Part shown: piece after piece, positions 56,077 to 64,000 of the stretch
Layout of the letters: every line of letters starts with the position of its first letter
How positions within the stretch are numbered: the stretch's first letter is position 1
Source of the DNA: Pseudomonas marginalis
GTDB lineage: Bacteria > Pseudomonadota > Gammaproteobacteria > Pseudomonadales > Pseudomonadaceae
Length of the DNA stretch: 64,000 nt
Assembly: GCF_008692035.1 (NCBI RefSeq)
Contig: NZ_VTFG01000001.1
Coordinates: 1,054,001 to 1,118,000 of the forward strand
Reading direction: 5' to 3'
The notes under the pieces: model-generated
Told to the model about the DNA's origin: nothing
Seen by the model: only the letters and a program-made list of their open reading frames with translations
The model's database searches: none
Program-made: the position numbers and the translations under genes

Positions 56077-56358
56077 ATGCCCGACCGTGCCTTCAACACT
56101 GTTCATGTCCGCGCGGCTGCCGGGCGCTCCAGGGAACTGGGCGAGCGCCTGCGGCAGATCGCCGAGCTCGTGCGCGCCACCCCAGGCTGCCTCGATTACG
56201 CCGTACAGCGCAGCCCGGTGGACCCCGACCTCTGGACCGTCAATGGCTGCTGGGCCGGTGCCGAACCGCTCAACGCACACTTCGGGCTGCCGGCCCTGCA
56301 AGGCTTTATCGAGCTGGCCTCGGCAAACCTGGCGAGCCGGCTTGCGTTCGACCATTGA
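56077..56358 (+). CDS. ABM-domain monooxygenase-like protein
   Basis: 93 residues of the antibiotic biosynthesis monooxygenase (dimeric alpha+beta barrel) fold: FNTVHVRAAAGRSRELGERLRQIAELVRATPGCLDYAVQRSPVDPDLWTVNGCW. Such proteins are quinol monooxygenases or haem/antioxidant factors. GGAGACC ahead of the start. The promoter region (56004-56024) has a repeated ATTGGTC (TTGGTCATTGGTCC), possibly a MocR half-site. Confidence 0.75.
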   Translation: MPDRAFNTVHVRAAAGRSRELGERLRQIAELVRATPGCLDYAVQRSPVDPDLWTVNGCWAGAEPLNAHFGLPALQGFIELASANLASRLAFDH

Positions 56359-56418
56359 TGGGATTGGCCTCATCACCAATCAGCAGCATGGGTGAAGCCC
56401 CCTCCCACCGCCAGCGGC

Positions 56419-57048
56419 TCACGGGCGCTTGAACTGGCGACGCAGTTCTTCGATCTTTGGGCGGCACACGCACCCATCAAGGTGATCATTGACCATCCCC
56501 ATCGCTTGCATCAGCGCATACATCGTGGTCGGCCCGACGAACGTCCAGCCGCGTTTCTTCAAGGCCTTGGACAGGCGCACCGAGGCCGGGGAGGTGGGAT
56601 TGCCCGTCCAGTAAGCCAGGTCCACCACTGCCGGGCGCTCTTCAGGGCCGGGTTCGAACGCCCATAACCACTGCGCCAGCGAGCCGGTTTCAGCCACCAG
56701 CTCGCACGCCCGGCGGGCGTTGTTGATGGTGGAAACGATCTTCGCCCGATTACGCACGATGCCCGGATCCTGCATCAACCGCGCGATATCTGCCTCGCCG
56801 TACTGCGCCACCCGGCGAAAATCAAAACCGTCGAATGCCGCCCTGAACGGCTCGCGCTTGCGCAGGATGGTGATCCAGGCCATGCCGGCCTGGAAGCCTT
56901 CCAGGCAGATCTTCTCGTACAGCTGAACATCATCCGCCACCGGTACGCCCCACTCGTGGTCGTGATAACGGAGGTATTCCGGCGCGGTCGTACGCCAGGT
57001 GCAGTGGGTCAGCCCGGTGTCGTCAGTGGTCAGTCCTGGTTTGTCCAT
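56419..57048 (-). CDS. tag: DNA-3-methyladenine glycosylase I
   Basis: 209 residues; removes 3-methyladenine from alkylated DNA. Family signs: CTWRTTAPEYLRYHDHEWGVPVADDVQLYEKICLEGFQAGMAWITILRKRE, FVGPTTMYALMQAMGMVNDHLDGCVC, with zinc ligands Cys16, a His in YHDHEW, and His/Cys in NDHLDGC. ATG follows GAGGTGATGG. Monocistronic. The C-terminal Cys pair is typical. Confidence 0.93.
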   Translation of the reverse strand: MDKPGLTTDDTGLTHCTWRTTAPEYLRYHDHEWGVPVADDVQLYEKICLEGFQAGMAWITILRKREPFRAAFDGFDFRRVAQYGEADIARLMQDPGIVRNRAKIVSTINNARRACELVAETGSLAQWLWAFEPGPEERPAVVDLAYWTGNPTSPASVRLSKALKKRGWTFVGPTTMYALMQAMGMVNDHLDGCVCRPKIEELRRQFKRP

Positions 57049-57280
57049 CCATCACCTCATGTGCCAGGCGGCGGATGATAAGCGAAAAAATTTGCGCCCC
57101 GCCAACCGCTCAAGCATCAACCTTCGCGACCAACTGGTCAGACCGGGACCTGCCAACCGCCGAATTTTTACTTGTGATTTCAAAAATACCTGGCCTAGAC
57201 TGGCGACGCACTGGACTTACCGGTATGACCACAACAATTAAGCCCTGGAACCACCAGGGCACCGAATAGAGATCCCTCCC

Positions 57281-58591
57281 ATGCTCAGATGGTGCTCGCG
57301 TTCGATTTTCCTGCAAGTCGTGATTGGCCTGATGCTCGGCATCGTGTGCGGCCTGGCCCTTCCCGAATTCTCCTCGCAACTCAAACCCCTGGGTGACGGC
57401 TTTATCAAGCTGATCAAGATGCTGATCGGCCTGATCGTGTTCTGCGTGGTGGTCAGTGGTATTTCCGGGGCTGGCGACTTGAAGAAGGTCGGGCGCATCG
57501 GCCTCAAGTCGGTGATCTACTTTGAAGTGCTCACCACCATCGCCCTGGTGATCGGCCTGGTCATGGCCTTCAGCACCGGGATCGGCACCGGCGCCAATAT
57601 CCATCTGGAACAGCTCTCCTCCGCCGGTCTCAATGAACTGGCCGACAAGGGCCAGCACATCAAGGGCACCAGCCAGTTCCTGATGGACCTGATCCCCAAC
57701 TCGGTGATCGGCGCCTTTGCCGACAACAATGTCCTGCAAGTACTGCTGTTTTCGGTGCTGTTCGGCAGCGCGTTGAACCTGGTGGGCGAAGCGGCCTCCG
57801 GTATCACTCGGCTGATCAATGAACTGAGCCATGTGATTTTCCGCATCATGGGCATGATCGTGCGCCTGGCGCCCATCGGCGTGTTTGGTGCGATCGCCTT
57901 CACCACCAGCACCTACGGGCTGGACTCCCTGCAACACCTGGGCAGCCTGGTGGGCCTGTTCTACCTGACCTGCCTTGCCTTCGTCGCGCTGATCCTCGGC
58001 GTGGTGATGCGCCTGTCGGGCCTGCGCATGCTGCCGCTGCTCAAGTACCTGCGTGAAGAACTGCTGATCGTGATGGGCACCGCTTCCTCCGACGCGGTGC
58101 TGCCGCAGGTCATGCGCAAACTCGAACACCTGGGCATCGGCAGCTCCACCGTGGGCCTGGTGATTCCCACCGGGTACTCGTTCAACCTCGACGGTTTCTC
58201 GATCTACCTGACCCTGGCCATCGTGTTTATCGCCAATGCCACCGGCACGCCGCTGTCGATGACCGATCTGCTGACCATCCTGCTGGTGTCGCTGATCACC
58301 TCCAAGGGCGCCCACGGTATTCCCGGCTCGGCCCTGGTGATCCTGGCGGCGACGCTCACGGCGATCCCGGCGATTCCAGTGGTCGGCCTGGTGCTGGTGT
58401 TGGCGGTGGACTGGTTCATGGGTATCGGTCGCGCCTTGACCAACCTGATCGGCAACTGCGTCGCCACCGTGGCCATTGCCCGTTGGGAAAAAGACATCGA
58501 TATCCAACGCGCCAACAAGGTGCTCGACGGCCAGCAAGGCTATGCCTTCCAGGCCAGGAAGCCGGTAGTGCCGGTCCACCAGGAATTCTAA
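57281..58591 (+). CDS. DctA-type dicarboxylate/cation symporter
   Basis: 436 residues. Glutamate-transporter-fold family: QVVIGLMLGIVCGLALPEFSSQLKPLGDGFIKLIKMLIGLIVFCVVVSGI, VMGTASSDAVLPQVMRKLEHLGI (the re-entrant loop with Ser-rich tip), VIPTGYSFNLDGFSIYLTLA and NLIGNCVATVAIARWEKDID. Imports C4-dicarboxylates or acidic amino acids with protons or sodium. Two GntR regulators follow it, after a REPIN, and may regulate it. Confidence 0.9.
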   Translation: MLRWCSRSIFLQVVIGLMLGIVCGLALPEFSSQLKPLGDGFIKLIKMLIGLIVFCVVVSGISGAGDLKKVGRIGLKSVIYFEVLTTIALVIGLVMAFSTGIGTGANIHLEQLSSAGLNELADKGQHIKGTSQFLMDLIPNSVIGAFADNNVLQVLLFSVLFGSALNLVGEAASGITRLINELSHVIFRIMGMIVRLAPIGVFGAIAFTTSTYGLDSLQHLGSLVGLFYLTCLAFVALILGVVMRLSGLRMLPLLKYLREELLIVMGTASSDAVLPQVMRKLEHLGIGSSTVGLVIPTGYSFNLDGFSIYLTLAIVFIANATGTPLSMTDLLTILLVSLITSKGAHGIPGSALVILAATLTAIPAIPVVGLVLVLAVDWFMGIGRALTNLIGNCVATVAIARWEKDIDIQRANKVLDGQQGYAFQARKPVVPVHQEF

Positions 58592-58619
58592 TGCTGTCTC
58601 ATGGGCAACACTGGCTAAT

Positions 58620-58705
58620 GTGGGAGGGGGCTTGCCCCCGATGAGGACGGTCAGTTGATCTATCTGTAACTGATCCACCGCTATCGGGGGCAAGCCCCCT
58701 CCCAC
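58620..58705. repeat. REPIN
   Basis: GTGGGAGGGGGCTTGCCCCCGATGAGGACGGTCAG-type left arm and the inverted arm ending CCCCCTCCCAC, spacer shortened compared with the others. Lies between the DctA-type gene and the first GntR gene, probably a terminator of the former. Confidence 0.9.
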
Positions 58706-58736
58706 ACTGGATTCGCCCCATCAAGGAACCATCGAC

Positions 58737-59438
58737 GTGATCAGCACCTCAACCGTCGTCAATTCAGTCGTAGAAAAACTCCGCGCCGCACTCAAGCAGG
58801 GTCAGTGGCGCCGGGGCGAAATGCTCCCGGGCCAGCGCGAACTGGCCGAACAGCTGGGTATCAGCCGCCCCAGCCTGCGCGAAGCGGTGATCGTGCTCGA
58901 AACCCTCGGCCTGGTGCGCTCCATGCCCGGCAAAGGTGTGGTCGTGCTGGAAACCAGCGTCAGCGAACCACAATCGAGCGACGCCGTGGCCGATGCCAGC
59001 CTCGAAGACATCCTGCAACTGCGCTACACCCTCGAACCCTTTATCGTCGGCCTGGTGGCCCAGTCCATCAGCAGCAAGGAAGTCGGCCAATTGCGCCTGA
59101 CCCTGATGGACATGCGCGAAGCCCTGGATGCAGGTGACGCCGAAGCCGGCATGAACGCCTACCTCGATTTTCACGAAGAACTGTTCGCGCTCACCGCCAA
59201 CCCGATCTTCCAGAACGTGGTGCAGCAAACCAGCACCGCCCTCAAGCAAAGCGCCCAGGTACTGCGCAACTCCCCCGAGCACCTGGCGGAACGCCTGCAG
59301 GAAAATGAAGCGGTGGTACGCGCCATCCGCAACAAGAACAGCGCCCTGGCCAGTGCCGAGATGCGTCGGCACATCCTCCAGGAAGGCCTGCGCATGGGCA
59401 TTCACTTGAACATTCCGGACGACCATCTCGGCAACTGA
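58737..59438 (+). CDS. GntR regulator with FCD domain (FadR subfamily)
   Basis: 233 residues, GTG start after AAGGAACC. Winged helix 8-68 (VVEKLRAALKQGQWRRGEMLPGQRELAEQLGISRPSLREAVIVLETLGLVRSMPGKGVVV) and FCD ligand domain 85-225 (LEDILQLRYTLEPFIVGLVAQ, LDFHEELFALTANPIFQNVV, Asp/His metal sites). Such regulators bind organic acids. Adjacent to a DctA-type transporter gene, it may control it. Confidence 0.88.
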   Translation: MISTSTVVNSVVEKLRAALKQGQWRRGEMLPGQRELAEQLGISRPSLREAVIVLETLGLVRSMPGKGVVVLETSVSEPQSSDAVADASLEDILQLRYTLEPFIVGLVAQSISSKEVGQLRLTLMDMREALDAGDAEAGMNAYLDFHEELFALTANPIFQNVVQQTSTALKQSAQVLRNSPEHLAERLQENEAVVRAIRNKNSALASAEMRRHILQEGLRMGIHLNIPDDHLGN

Positions 59439-59455
59439 TTTTTTGGAGACAGGCC

Positions 59456-60142
59456 ATGACCGCCCACGCCCTGCAACGCGATCCGATCATTCCTGCCCTG
59501 CGCCTGGTGGCCGGTAAAAAGCCTTCGGTGGACGACATCTACCCACGGTTGTTCGACGCCATCCTCGAACAGCGCATCGCCCCGTCCAGCCGCTTTACCG
59601 AAGAAGGCCTGGGCGAAACCTTTGGCGTCAGCCGCAGCGTGATTCGCCGGGTACTGGCCAAGCTGTCCCACCAGCAAGTGGTCATCCTGCGCCCCAACCA
59701 GCGCGCCCAGGTCGCAGCGCCGGATGCCCAGCAGACGCGGCAGATTCTCGAAGCGCGGCGCATGACCGAAATCACGGTGGTGCAATTGGCCTGCGCCCAG
59801 GCCACGCCCACGCAGATACGCCAGTTGCGCGAGCTGATAGCACGGGAACGCGACGGTATGGAACGCAACCAGCGTGGGCCGGCGATTCGGTTGTCAGGGG
59901 AGTTTCACCTGCAATTGGCGCAGATGGCGGGCAACGCGCCGTTGGCGCAGTTTCTCAACAGCCTGGTGCCATTGACGTCGCTGATCATTGCCCAGTACGA
60001 AGCGAAAGCCTGCACGTATTGCGCGTGGCAGGAGCATGTGGCGATTGTGGATGCGATTGAGCAGCGGGATGTGACTGCTGCGGTGGGCTTGATGACCCGG
60101 CACCTGGATCACCTGGAAAGCAAATTACTGAAACACCACTGA
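59456..60142 (+). CDS. GntR family regulator (FCD type)
   Basis: 228 residues. Winged helix 20-85 (IYPRLFDAILEQRIAPSSRFTEEGLGETFGVSRSVIRRVLAKLSHQQVVILRPNQRAQVAAP) and C-terminal FCD-type domain (TRQILEARRMTEITVVQLACAQATPTQI, SGEFHLQLAQMAGNAPLAQFL, EHVAIVDAIEQRD). ATG 17 bp after the first GntR gene with GGAGAC. The two regulators are different in sequence, not a recent duplication. Confidence 0.88.
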   Translation: MTAHALQRDPIIPALRLVAGKKPSVDDIYPRLFDAILEQRIAPSSRFTEEGLGETFGVSRSVIRRVLAKLSHQQVVILRPNQRAQVAAPDAQQTRQILEARRMTEITVVQLACAQATPTQIRQLRELIARERDGMERNQRGPAIRLSGEFHLQLAQMAGNAPLAQFLNSLVPLTSLIIAQYEAKACTYCAWQEHVAIVDAIEQRDVTAAVGLMTRHLDHLESKLLKHH

Positions 60143-60167
60143 CCACCAGATAAATAAAGATCCAAAT

Positions 60168-60269
60168 GTGGGAGGGGCGGTGCGACGATTCGACTTGCCC
60201 CCGATAGCAGAGTGTCAGTCAACACATACATGACTGACCCACCGCTATCGGGGGCAAGCCCCCTCCCAC
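60168..60269. repeat. REPIN with enlarged tip in the left arm
   Basis: Left arm GTGGGAGGGGC, then the tip GGTGCGACGATTCGACT, then TTGCCCCCGAT; right arm ordinary, ending GCCCCCTCCCAC. The 17-base tip is identical to that of the single REP at 16780, over 43 kb away. Lies between the GntR gene and the convergent glutamate dehydrogenase gene. Confidence 0.85.
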
Positions 60270-60287
60270 ATTGGTTTTACCCAGGCA

Positions 60288-63200
60288 TCAAGCCGGTTGC
60301 AGCACCGACTGACCACTCAACGCCAGGTCCAGCAGTTCACGGTTGGCCACCGCGTACATGGCGTAGTCCGTGCCGACCGCAGCACGGATTTCCACCATCA
60401 TTGCGACCCAACGATCAGCCATGTCCTTGTGCTGCTCAAGCCACAGGGCCACGCGGGCTTCCATGTCCTGTGGCGCGTCGGCCATTTGCAGGACGGAAAT
60501 GGTGATCGCCCGCTGCTGCCAGTCCACATCGTCGCGGAACGCTTCGCGGGCCTGGGCCTGCCAGTTGTTGGCCACGGGCAGATCGCTGATCTGCTGCAGG
60601 TACCACGGCAGGTCCAGGGCGCTGCCGACGGCGAAGTAGGCCTTGGCCACTTCGGCGGCGTCATGCCCGGTCACATCAGCGGCTTCGATGATCGGCAGCA
60701 AGGTGTACAGGTGGGTCGTGCCTGCAACCATGCGCGCCAGCAACTCCGGCACGCCGGCTTCGGTGTAGGCCTGGTAGCGGGTCTGCCAGCCTTCGCGGGT
60801 CGGACCTTCCAGCAGTTCGTCGAGCTTGAGGCCCAACGCGGCCAGGTGCGGACCGAAGTGCGCGGTGTCACGGCCGGCGTCCTGCTCGTTGCGACGGCTG
60901 CGCAGGAACCAGCGCGTGGCACGACGGCCCAGGCGCATCAGCTCATCCATCAACTGCAATTGCACGTCAGCGGAGACCTGGTGGTCCAGGGCTTCGATCT
61001 GGCGGAACCAGTGCGGGAGGTGGAAGATGTCGCGCACGATCACGTAGGCACCGGCCACGTTCGCCGGGCTCATGCCGGTCGACTCCTTGAGTCGCTGCAC
61101 AAAGGTGATGCCCATGTGGTTGACCAGGTCGTTGGCGATCTGGGTGCTGACGATCTCGCGCTTCAGACGGTGGCGACGCATGGCTTCGCCGAACTTGGCC
61201 ACCAGGCTCGGTGGGAACGCGGTTTCCATGTCGCGGGTCAGGTAGTCGTCATCCGGGACCAGCGACTTGAGCAGCGCTTCCTTGAGGTCGATCTTGCTGT
61301 AGGAGATCAGCACCGACAGTTCCGGACGGGTCAGGCCCTTGCCGGTAGAAGCGCGCTCGGTGAGCTGCTCTTCGGTCGGCAGGTACTCGATGGCGCGGTC
61401 CAGCTTGCCACGGCTTTCCAGGTCGCTCATCAGGCGCTTGTACTCGGCGGCACGCTCGTAGGCACGGCGCGCAGCCAGGGACAGGGCCTGGGTCTGCTTG
61501 TAGTTGTTGCCCAACACCAGGCTGCCGACTTCGTCGGTCATGCTCGCCAGCAACTGGTTGCGTTGCTTGTCGGTCATGTCGCCGGCCTGCACCACTTCGT
61601 TGAGCAGGATCTTGATGTTCACTTCGTGGTCGGAGCAGTCCACACCACCGGCATTGTCGATGAAGTCGGTGTTGGAGCCGCCGCCATTGAGGCCGAACTC
61701 CACACGGCCCAGCTGGGTCATGCCGAGGTTACCGCCCTCGCCCACCACCTTGCAGCGCAGCTCGTTGCCGTTGACGCGCAGCGCGTCGTTGGCCTTGTCG
61801 CCTACATCGGCGTGGCTTTCGGTGCTGGCCTTGACGTAGGTGCCGATACCACCGTTCCACAACAGGTCCACCGGCGCCTTGAGCAAGGCGTTCAGCAGTT
61901 CGGTCGGAGTCAGCTTGTCGGCCGAAATGTCGAAGCGTTCCTTCATCTGTGGCGAGATAGCAATGCTCTTCGCGCTGCGCGAGAAGATACCGCCGCCTTC
62001 GGACATGATGCTGGTGTCGTAGTCGGTCCAGGCCGAACGCGGCAGCTCGAACATGCGCTGGCGCTCGACGAAGCTGGTGGCCGGGTTCGGGTTCGGGTCG
62101 ATGAAGATATGCAGGTGGTTGAAGGCCGCGACCAGTTGCAGCTTGTCGGACATCAACAGGCCGTTACCGAACACGTCACCGGCCATATCGCCGACGCCCA
62201 CCACGGTGATGCTGTCTTCCTGCACATTGATGCCGCGCTCACGGAAGTGACGCTGCACACCGACCCACGCGCCCTTGGCGGTGATGCCCATTTTCTTGTG
62301 GTCGTAACCGGCGGAACCACCGGAGGCGAACGCATCGCCCAGCCAGAAGCCGTAGTCGATGGCGATGCCGTTGGCGATGTCGGAGAAGGTCGCGGTGCCC
62401 TTGTCCGCGGCTACCACCAGGTACGGGTCATCGTCGTCATGGCGCACGACGTTGGCCGGCGGCACCAGGGCGCCATCCTTGAGGTTGTCGGTGATGTCCA
62501 ACAGGCCGGAAATGAAGATGCGGTAGCAGGCGATGCCCTCGGCCGCGATCTCGTCACGGCTGCCGCCCAGTGGCAGGCGACGCGGCAGGAAGCCGCCCTT
62601 GGCGCCCACCGGCACGATCACCGAGTTCTTCACTTGCTGGGCTTTGACCAGGCCAAGCACTTCGGTACGGAAGTCTTCTTCACGGTCGGACCAGCGCAGG
62701 CCGCCACGGGCCACGTTGCCAAAGCGCAGGTGCACGCCTTCGACGCGGGGCGAGTAGACGAAGATTTCAAACTTCGGCACCGGCTTGGGCAGCTCAGGGA
62801 TCGCGCGCGGGTCGAACTTGAAGCTGAAGTACGACTTGTTCTGGCCGTTGGCGTCGGTCTGGTAGAAGTTGGTGCGCAGGGTGGCCTTGATCAGGTCCAG
62901 GTAGCGACGCAGGATGCGGTCTTCGTTGAGCACCTGGACGTCGTCCAGGGCGGTGAGGATCGCTTGTTCCAGGCGCTGCTGCTTGTCTTCCAGGTCATCG
63001 GCGGTGAGCTTGCGCGCCAGGTAGAAGCGGGTCTTGAACAACCGGGTCAACTCGCGGGCGATGTCGGTGTGGTTGTTCAGGGTGCTGGCGATGTAGCCGA
63101 GGTCGAAGCCCAGGCGGATCTGCTTCAGGTAACGGGCGTAGGCACGCAGCAGCGCGACGTCGCGCCATGGCAGGCCGGCGGTGAGTACCAGGCGGTTGAA

Positions 63201-64000
63201 CGCATCGTTCTCGGCATCGCCATGCACGATGTGCACGAACGCGTCCTGCAGGGTGTCGTTGAGCTGCTGGATGTCCAGGTTCACGCCTTCGGCGGCGATG
63301 AACGCAAAATCGTGGATCCAGAACTCGCGGCCGTTGGCATGACGCAGGCGGTACGGGAACTCACCCAGCACGCGCAGGCCGAGGTTTTCCAGGATCGGCA
63401 ATACGTCGGACAGCGCCAGCGGGGTATCGGCGTGATACAGCTTGCAATGCAGCTCGCGCTGGCCGGACACCTGGCCCAGCGGCTGATAGAAGCTCATCAC
63501 CAGCGGGTTGGCTTCGGTGAGGCTGAGCAGGTGCTGCATGTCGACCACAGCCGAATGCGCAGCGAAACGCTCGCGGTAGCCGGCCGGGAAGCCTTTCGGG
63601 AAATCCGCCAGCACGTTGGTGCCGTGGGCTTCGCCGAAGCTTTCCACAACGAGGCTGGAGTAGTCGTCCTGCCAGCTGCGGCAGGCCTGCACCACTTCTT
63701 TTTCCAGTTGCAACGGGTCGATGTCCAGGCGGTTCTTCGGGTCGACCCGCAGAATCAGCTGCACGCGCGCCAGCACGGATTCGGAGAAGAAGGTCCAGAA
63801 CTCGCAGTCCGAGGCTTTCAGGCGATCCATCAGCACTTGCTGGATCTTCTGGCGCACTTCGGTGGAGTAGATGTCGCGCGGCACGTAGGCCAGGCAGTAG
63901 CAGAAACGACCGTACGGGTCTTTGCGCAGGAACACGCGGATCTTGTTGCGTTCCTGGATCTGCACGATCGACATCACGGTGCTGAACAGCTCGTCGACCG
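60288..64000 (-). CDS. gdhB: NAD-specific glutamate dehydrogenase, large type (5' end outside window)
   Basis: At least 1236 residues visible; the frame runs off the right edge, so the N-terminal part (about 380 residues of the usual 1600 or so) is missing. The catalytic region includes FEIFVYSPRVEGVHLRFGNVARGGLRWSDREEDFRTEVLGLVKAQQVKNSVIVPVGAKGG, the NAD region DSITVVGVGDMAGDVFGNGLLMS and WNGGIGTYVKASTESHADVGDKAND. Oxidises glutamate to 2-oxoglutarate and ammonia; an allosteric, arginine-sensitive enzyme in pseudomonads. Stop TGA at 60288. Confidence 0.97.
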   Translation of the reverse strand, partial: VDELFSTVMSIVQIQERNKIRVFLRKDPYGRFCYCLAYVPRDIYSTEVRQKIQQVLMDRLKASDCEFWTFFSESVLARVQLILRVDPKNRLDIDPLQLEKEVVQACRSWQDDYSSLVVESFGEAHGTNVLADFPKGFPAGYRERFAAHSAVVDMQHLLSLTEANPLVMSFYQPLGQVSGQRELHCKLYHADTPLALSDVLPILENLGLRVLGEFPYRLRHANGREFWIHDFAFIAAEGVNLDIQQLNDTLQDAFVHIVHGDAENDAFNRLVLTAGLPWRDVALLRAYARYLKQIRLGFDLGYIASTLNNHTDIARELTRLFKTRFYLARKLTADDLEDKQQRLEQAILTALDDVQVLNEDRILRRYLDLIKATLRTNFYQTDANGQNKSYFSFKFDPRAIPELPKPVPKFEIFVYSPRVEGVHLRFGNVARGGLRWSDREEDFRTEVLGLVKAQQVKNSVIVPVGAKGGFLPRRLPLGGSRDEIAAEGIACYRIFISGLLDITDNLKDGALVPPANVVRHDDDDPYLVVAADKGTATFSDIANGIAIDYGFWLGDAFASGGSAGYDHKKMGITAKGAWVGVQRHFRERGINVQEDSITVVGVGDMAGDVFGNGLLMSDKLQLVAAFNHLHIFIDPNPNPATSFVERQRMFELPRSAWTDYDTSIMSEGGGIFSRSAKSIAISPQMKERFDISADKLTPTELLNALLKAPVDLLWNGGIGTYVKASTESHADVGDKANDALRVNGNELRCKVVGEGGNLGMTQLGRVEFGLNGGGSNTDFIDNAGGVDCSDHEVNIKILLNEVVQAGDMTDKQRNQLLASMTDEVGSLVLGNNYKQTQALSLAARRAYERAAEYKRLMSDLESRGKLDRAIEYLPTEEQLTERASTGKGLTRPELSVLISYSKIDLKEALLKSLVPDDDYLTRDMETAFPPSLVAKFGEAMRRHRLKREIVSTQIANDLVNHMGITFVQRLKESTGMSPANVAGAYVIVRDIFHLPHWFRQIEALDHQVSADVQLQLMDELMRLGRRATRWFLRSRRNEQDAGRDTAHFGPHLAALGLKLDELLEGPTREGWQTRYQAYTEAGVPELLARMVAGTTHLYTLLPIIEAADVTGHDAAEVAKAYFAVGSALDLPWYLQQISDLPVANNWQAQAREAFRDDVDWQQRAITISVLQMADAPQDMEARVALWLEQHKDMADRWVAMMVEIRAAVGTDYAMYAVANRELLDLALSGQSVLQPA

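Noticed and set aside
57110-58705. Long antisense frame over the DctA-type gene and REPIN
   Set aside because: Low-complexity His/Gln/Gly/Asp-rich translation, shadow of the membrane protein gene.
58737-60142. Recent duplication of GntR genes
   Set aside because: The two proteins differ throughout both domains.

Overview
The window looks like a chromosomal segment of a Pseudomonas of the fluorescens group. The evidence is high-GC coding sequence with GC-rich third positions; many copies of the REP/REPIN repeat with core GTGGGAGGGGGCTTGCCCCC, typical of that group; an ampR-ampC pair very close to the Pseudomonas one; acnB, miaE, an Anr box, a large NAD-dependent glutamate dehydrogenase, and AANAANAA (Hfq/Crc-type) sites next to ribosome binding sites. 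No rRNA, tRNA, prophage or CRISPR array was seen. About 59 protein genes are called, plus one 28-residue leader peptide.

Layout. 1-3000: 3' end of a catabolic/uptake operon (SDR, PhyH-type dioxygenase, sugar-type binding protein). 3000-13250: small housekeeping and accessory genes (MAPEG, DUF2834, XRE/MmyB regulator, amidase, DUF6434-RidA-CPBP operon, two-gene MocR/EamA divergon, YceI, thioesterase, dienelactone hydrolase). 13350-16780: DUF2252 protein, ampR and divergent ampC. 16830-26470: a complete itaconate degradation locus: TRAP transporter dctPQM, ccl, ict, a MmgE/PrpD protein, an acyl-CoA dehydrogenase, ich and a divergent LysR regulator. Two matching LysR-type palindromes lie about 80-90 bp ahead of the two structural units. 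27080-31790: a mipBA-parRS-like envelope-stress module in which the MipB-like beta-lactamase-fold lipoprotein has lost its nucleophilic serine. 31940-35220: MFS, miaE, an Anr-controlled tandem Usp, DUF1289. 35220-38280: acnB behind a long, highly structured leader. 38280-40180: a 99-bp-period REP array split by an IS481-type element. 40180-48520: SulP and amino-acid transporters, two small secreted proteins, a candidate transcription attenuator with a five-Thr leader peptide ahead of a cysteine hydrolase, a 2-hydroxyacid dehydrogenase, and an APH-like/SDR pair. 48560-53950: two large unusual genes forming a probable toxin locus: a 1154-residue protein with a long hydrophobic, pore-like segment and degenerate RTX-type repeats, followed by a 615-residue protein with a Ser-rich linker and a C-terminal PD-(D/E)xK nuclease-like domain. 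53960-60150: AhpD-like protein/MocR divergon, ABM protein, tag, a DctA-type transporter and two GntR regulators. 60288-64000: C-terminal part of NAD-glutamate dehydrogenase, truncated by the window edge.

Themes. Carbon scavenging with catabolite control dominates (itaconate, dicarboxylates, amino acids, sugar-type solutes). Envelope and antibiotic defence is the second theme (AmpC/AmpR, MipBA/ParRS). The parts least explained by known biology are the pore/RTX plus nuclease gene pair, the acnB leader RNA, and the Thr-rich attenuator-like leader. All functional names rest on motif recognition and gene order remembered from the literature; no database search was run.
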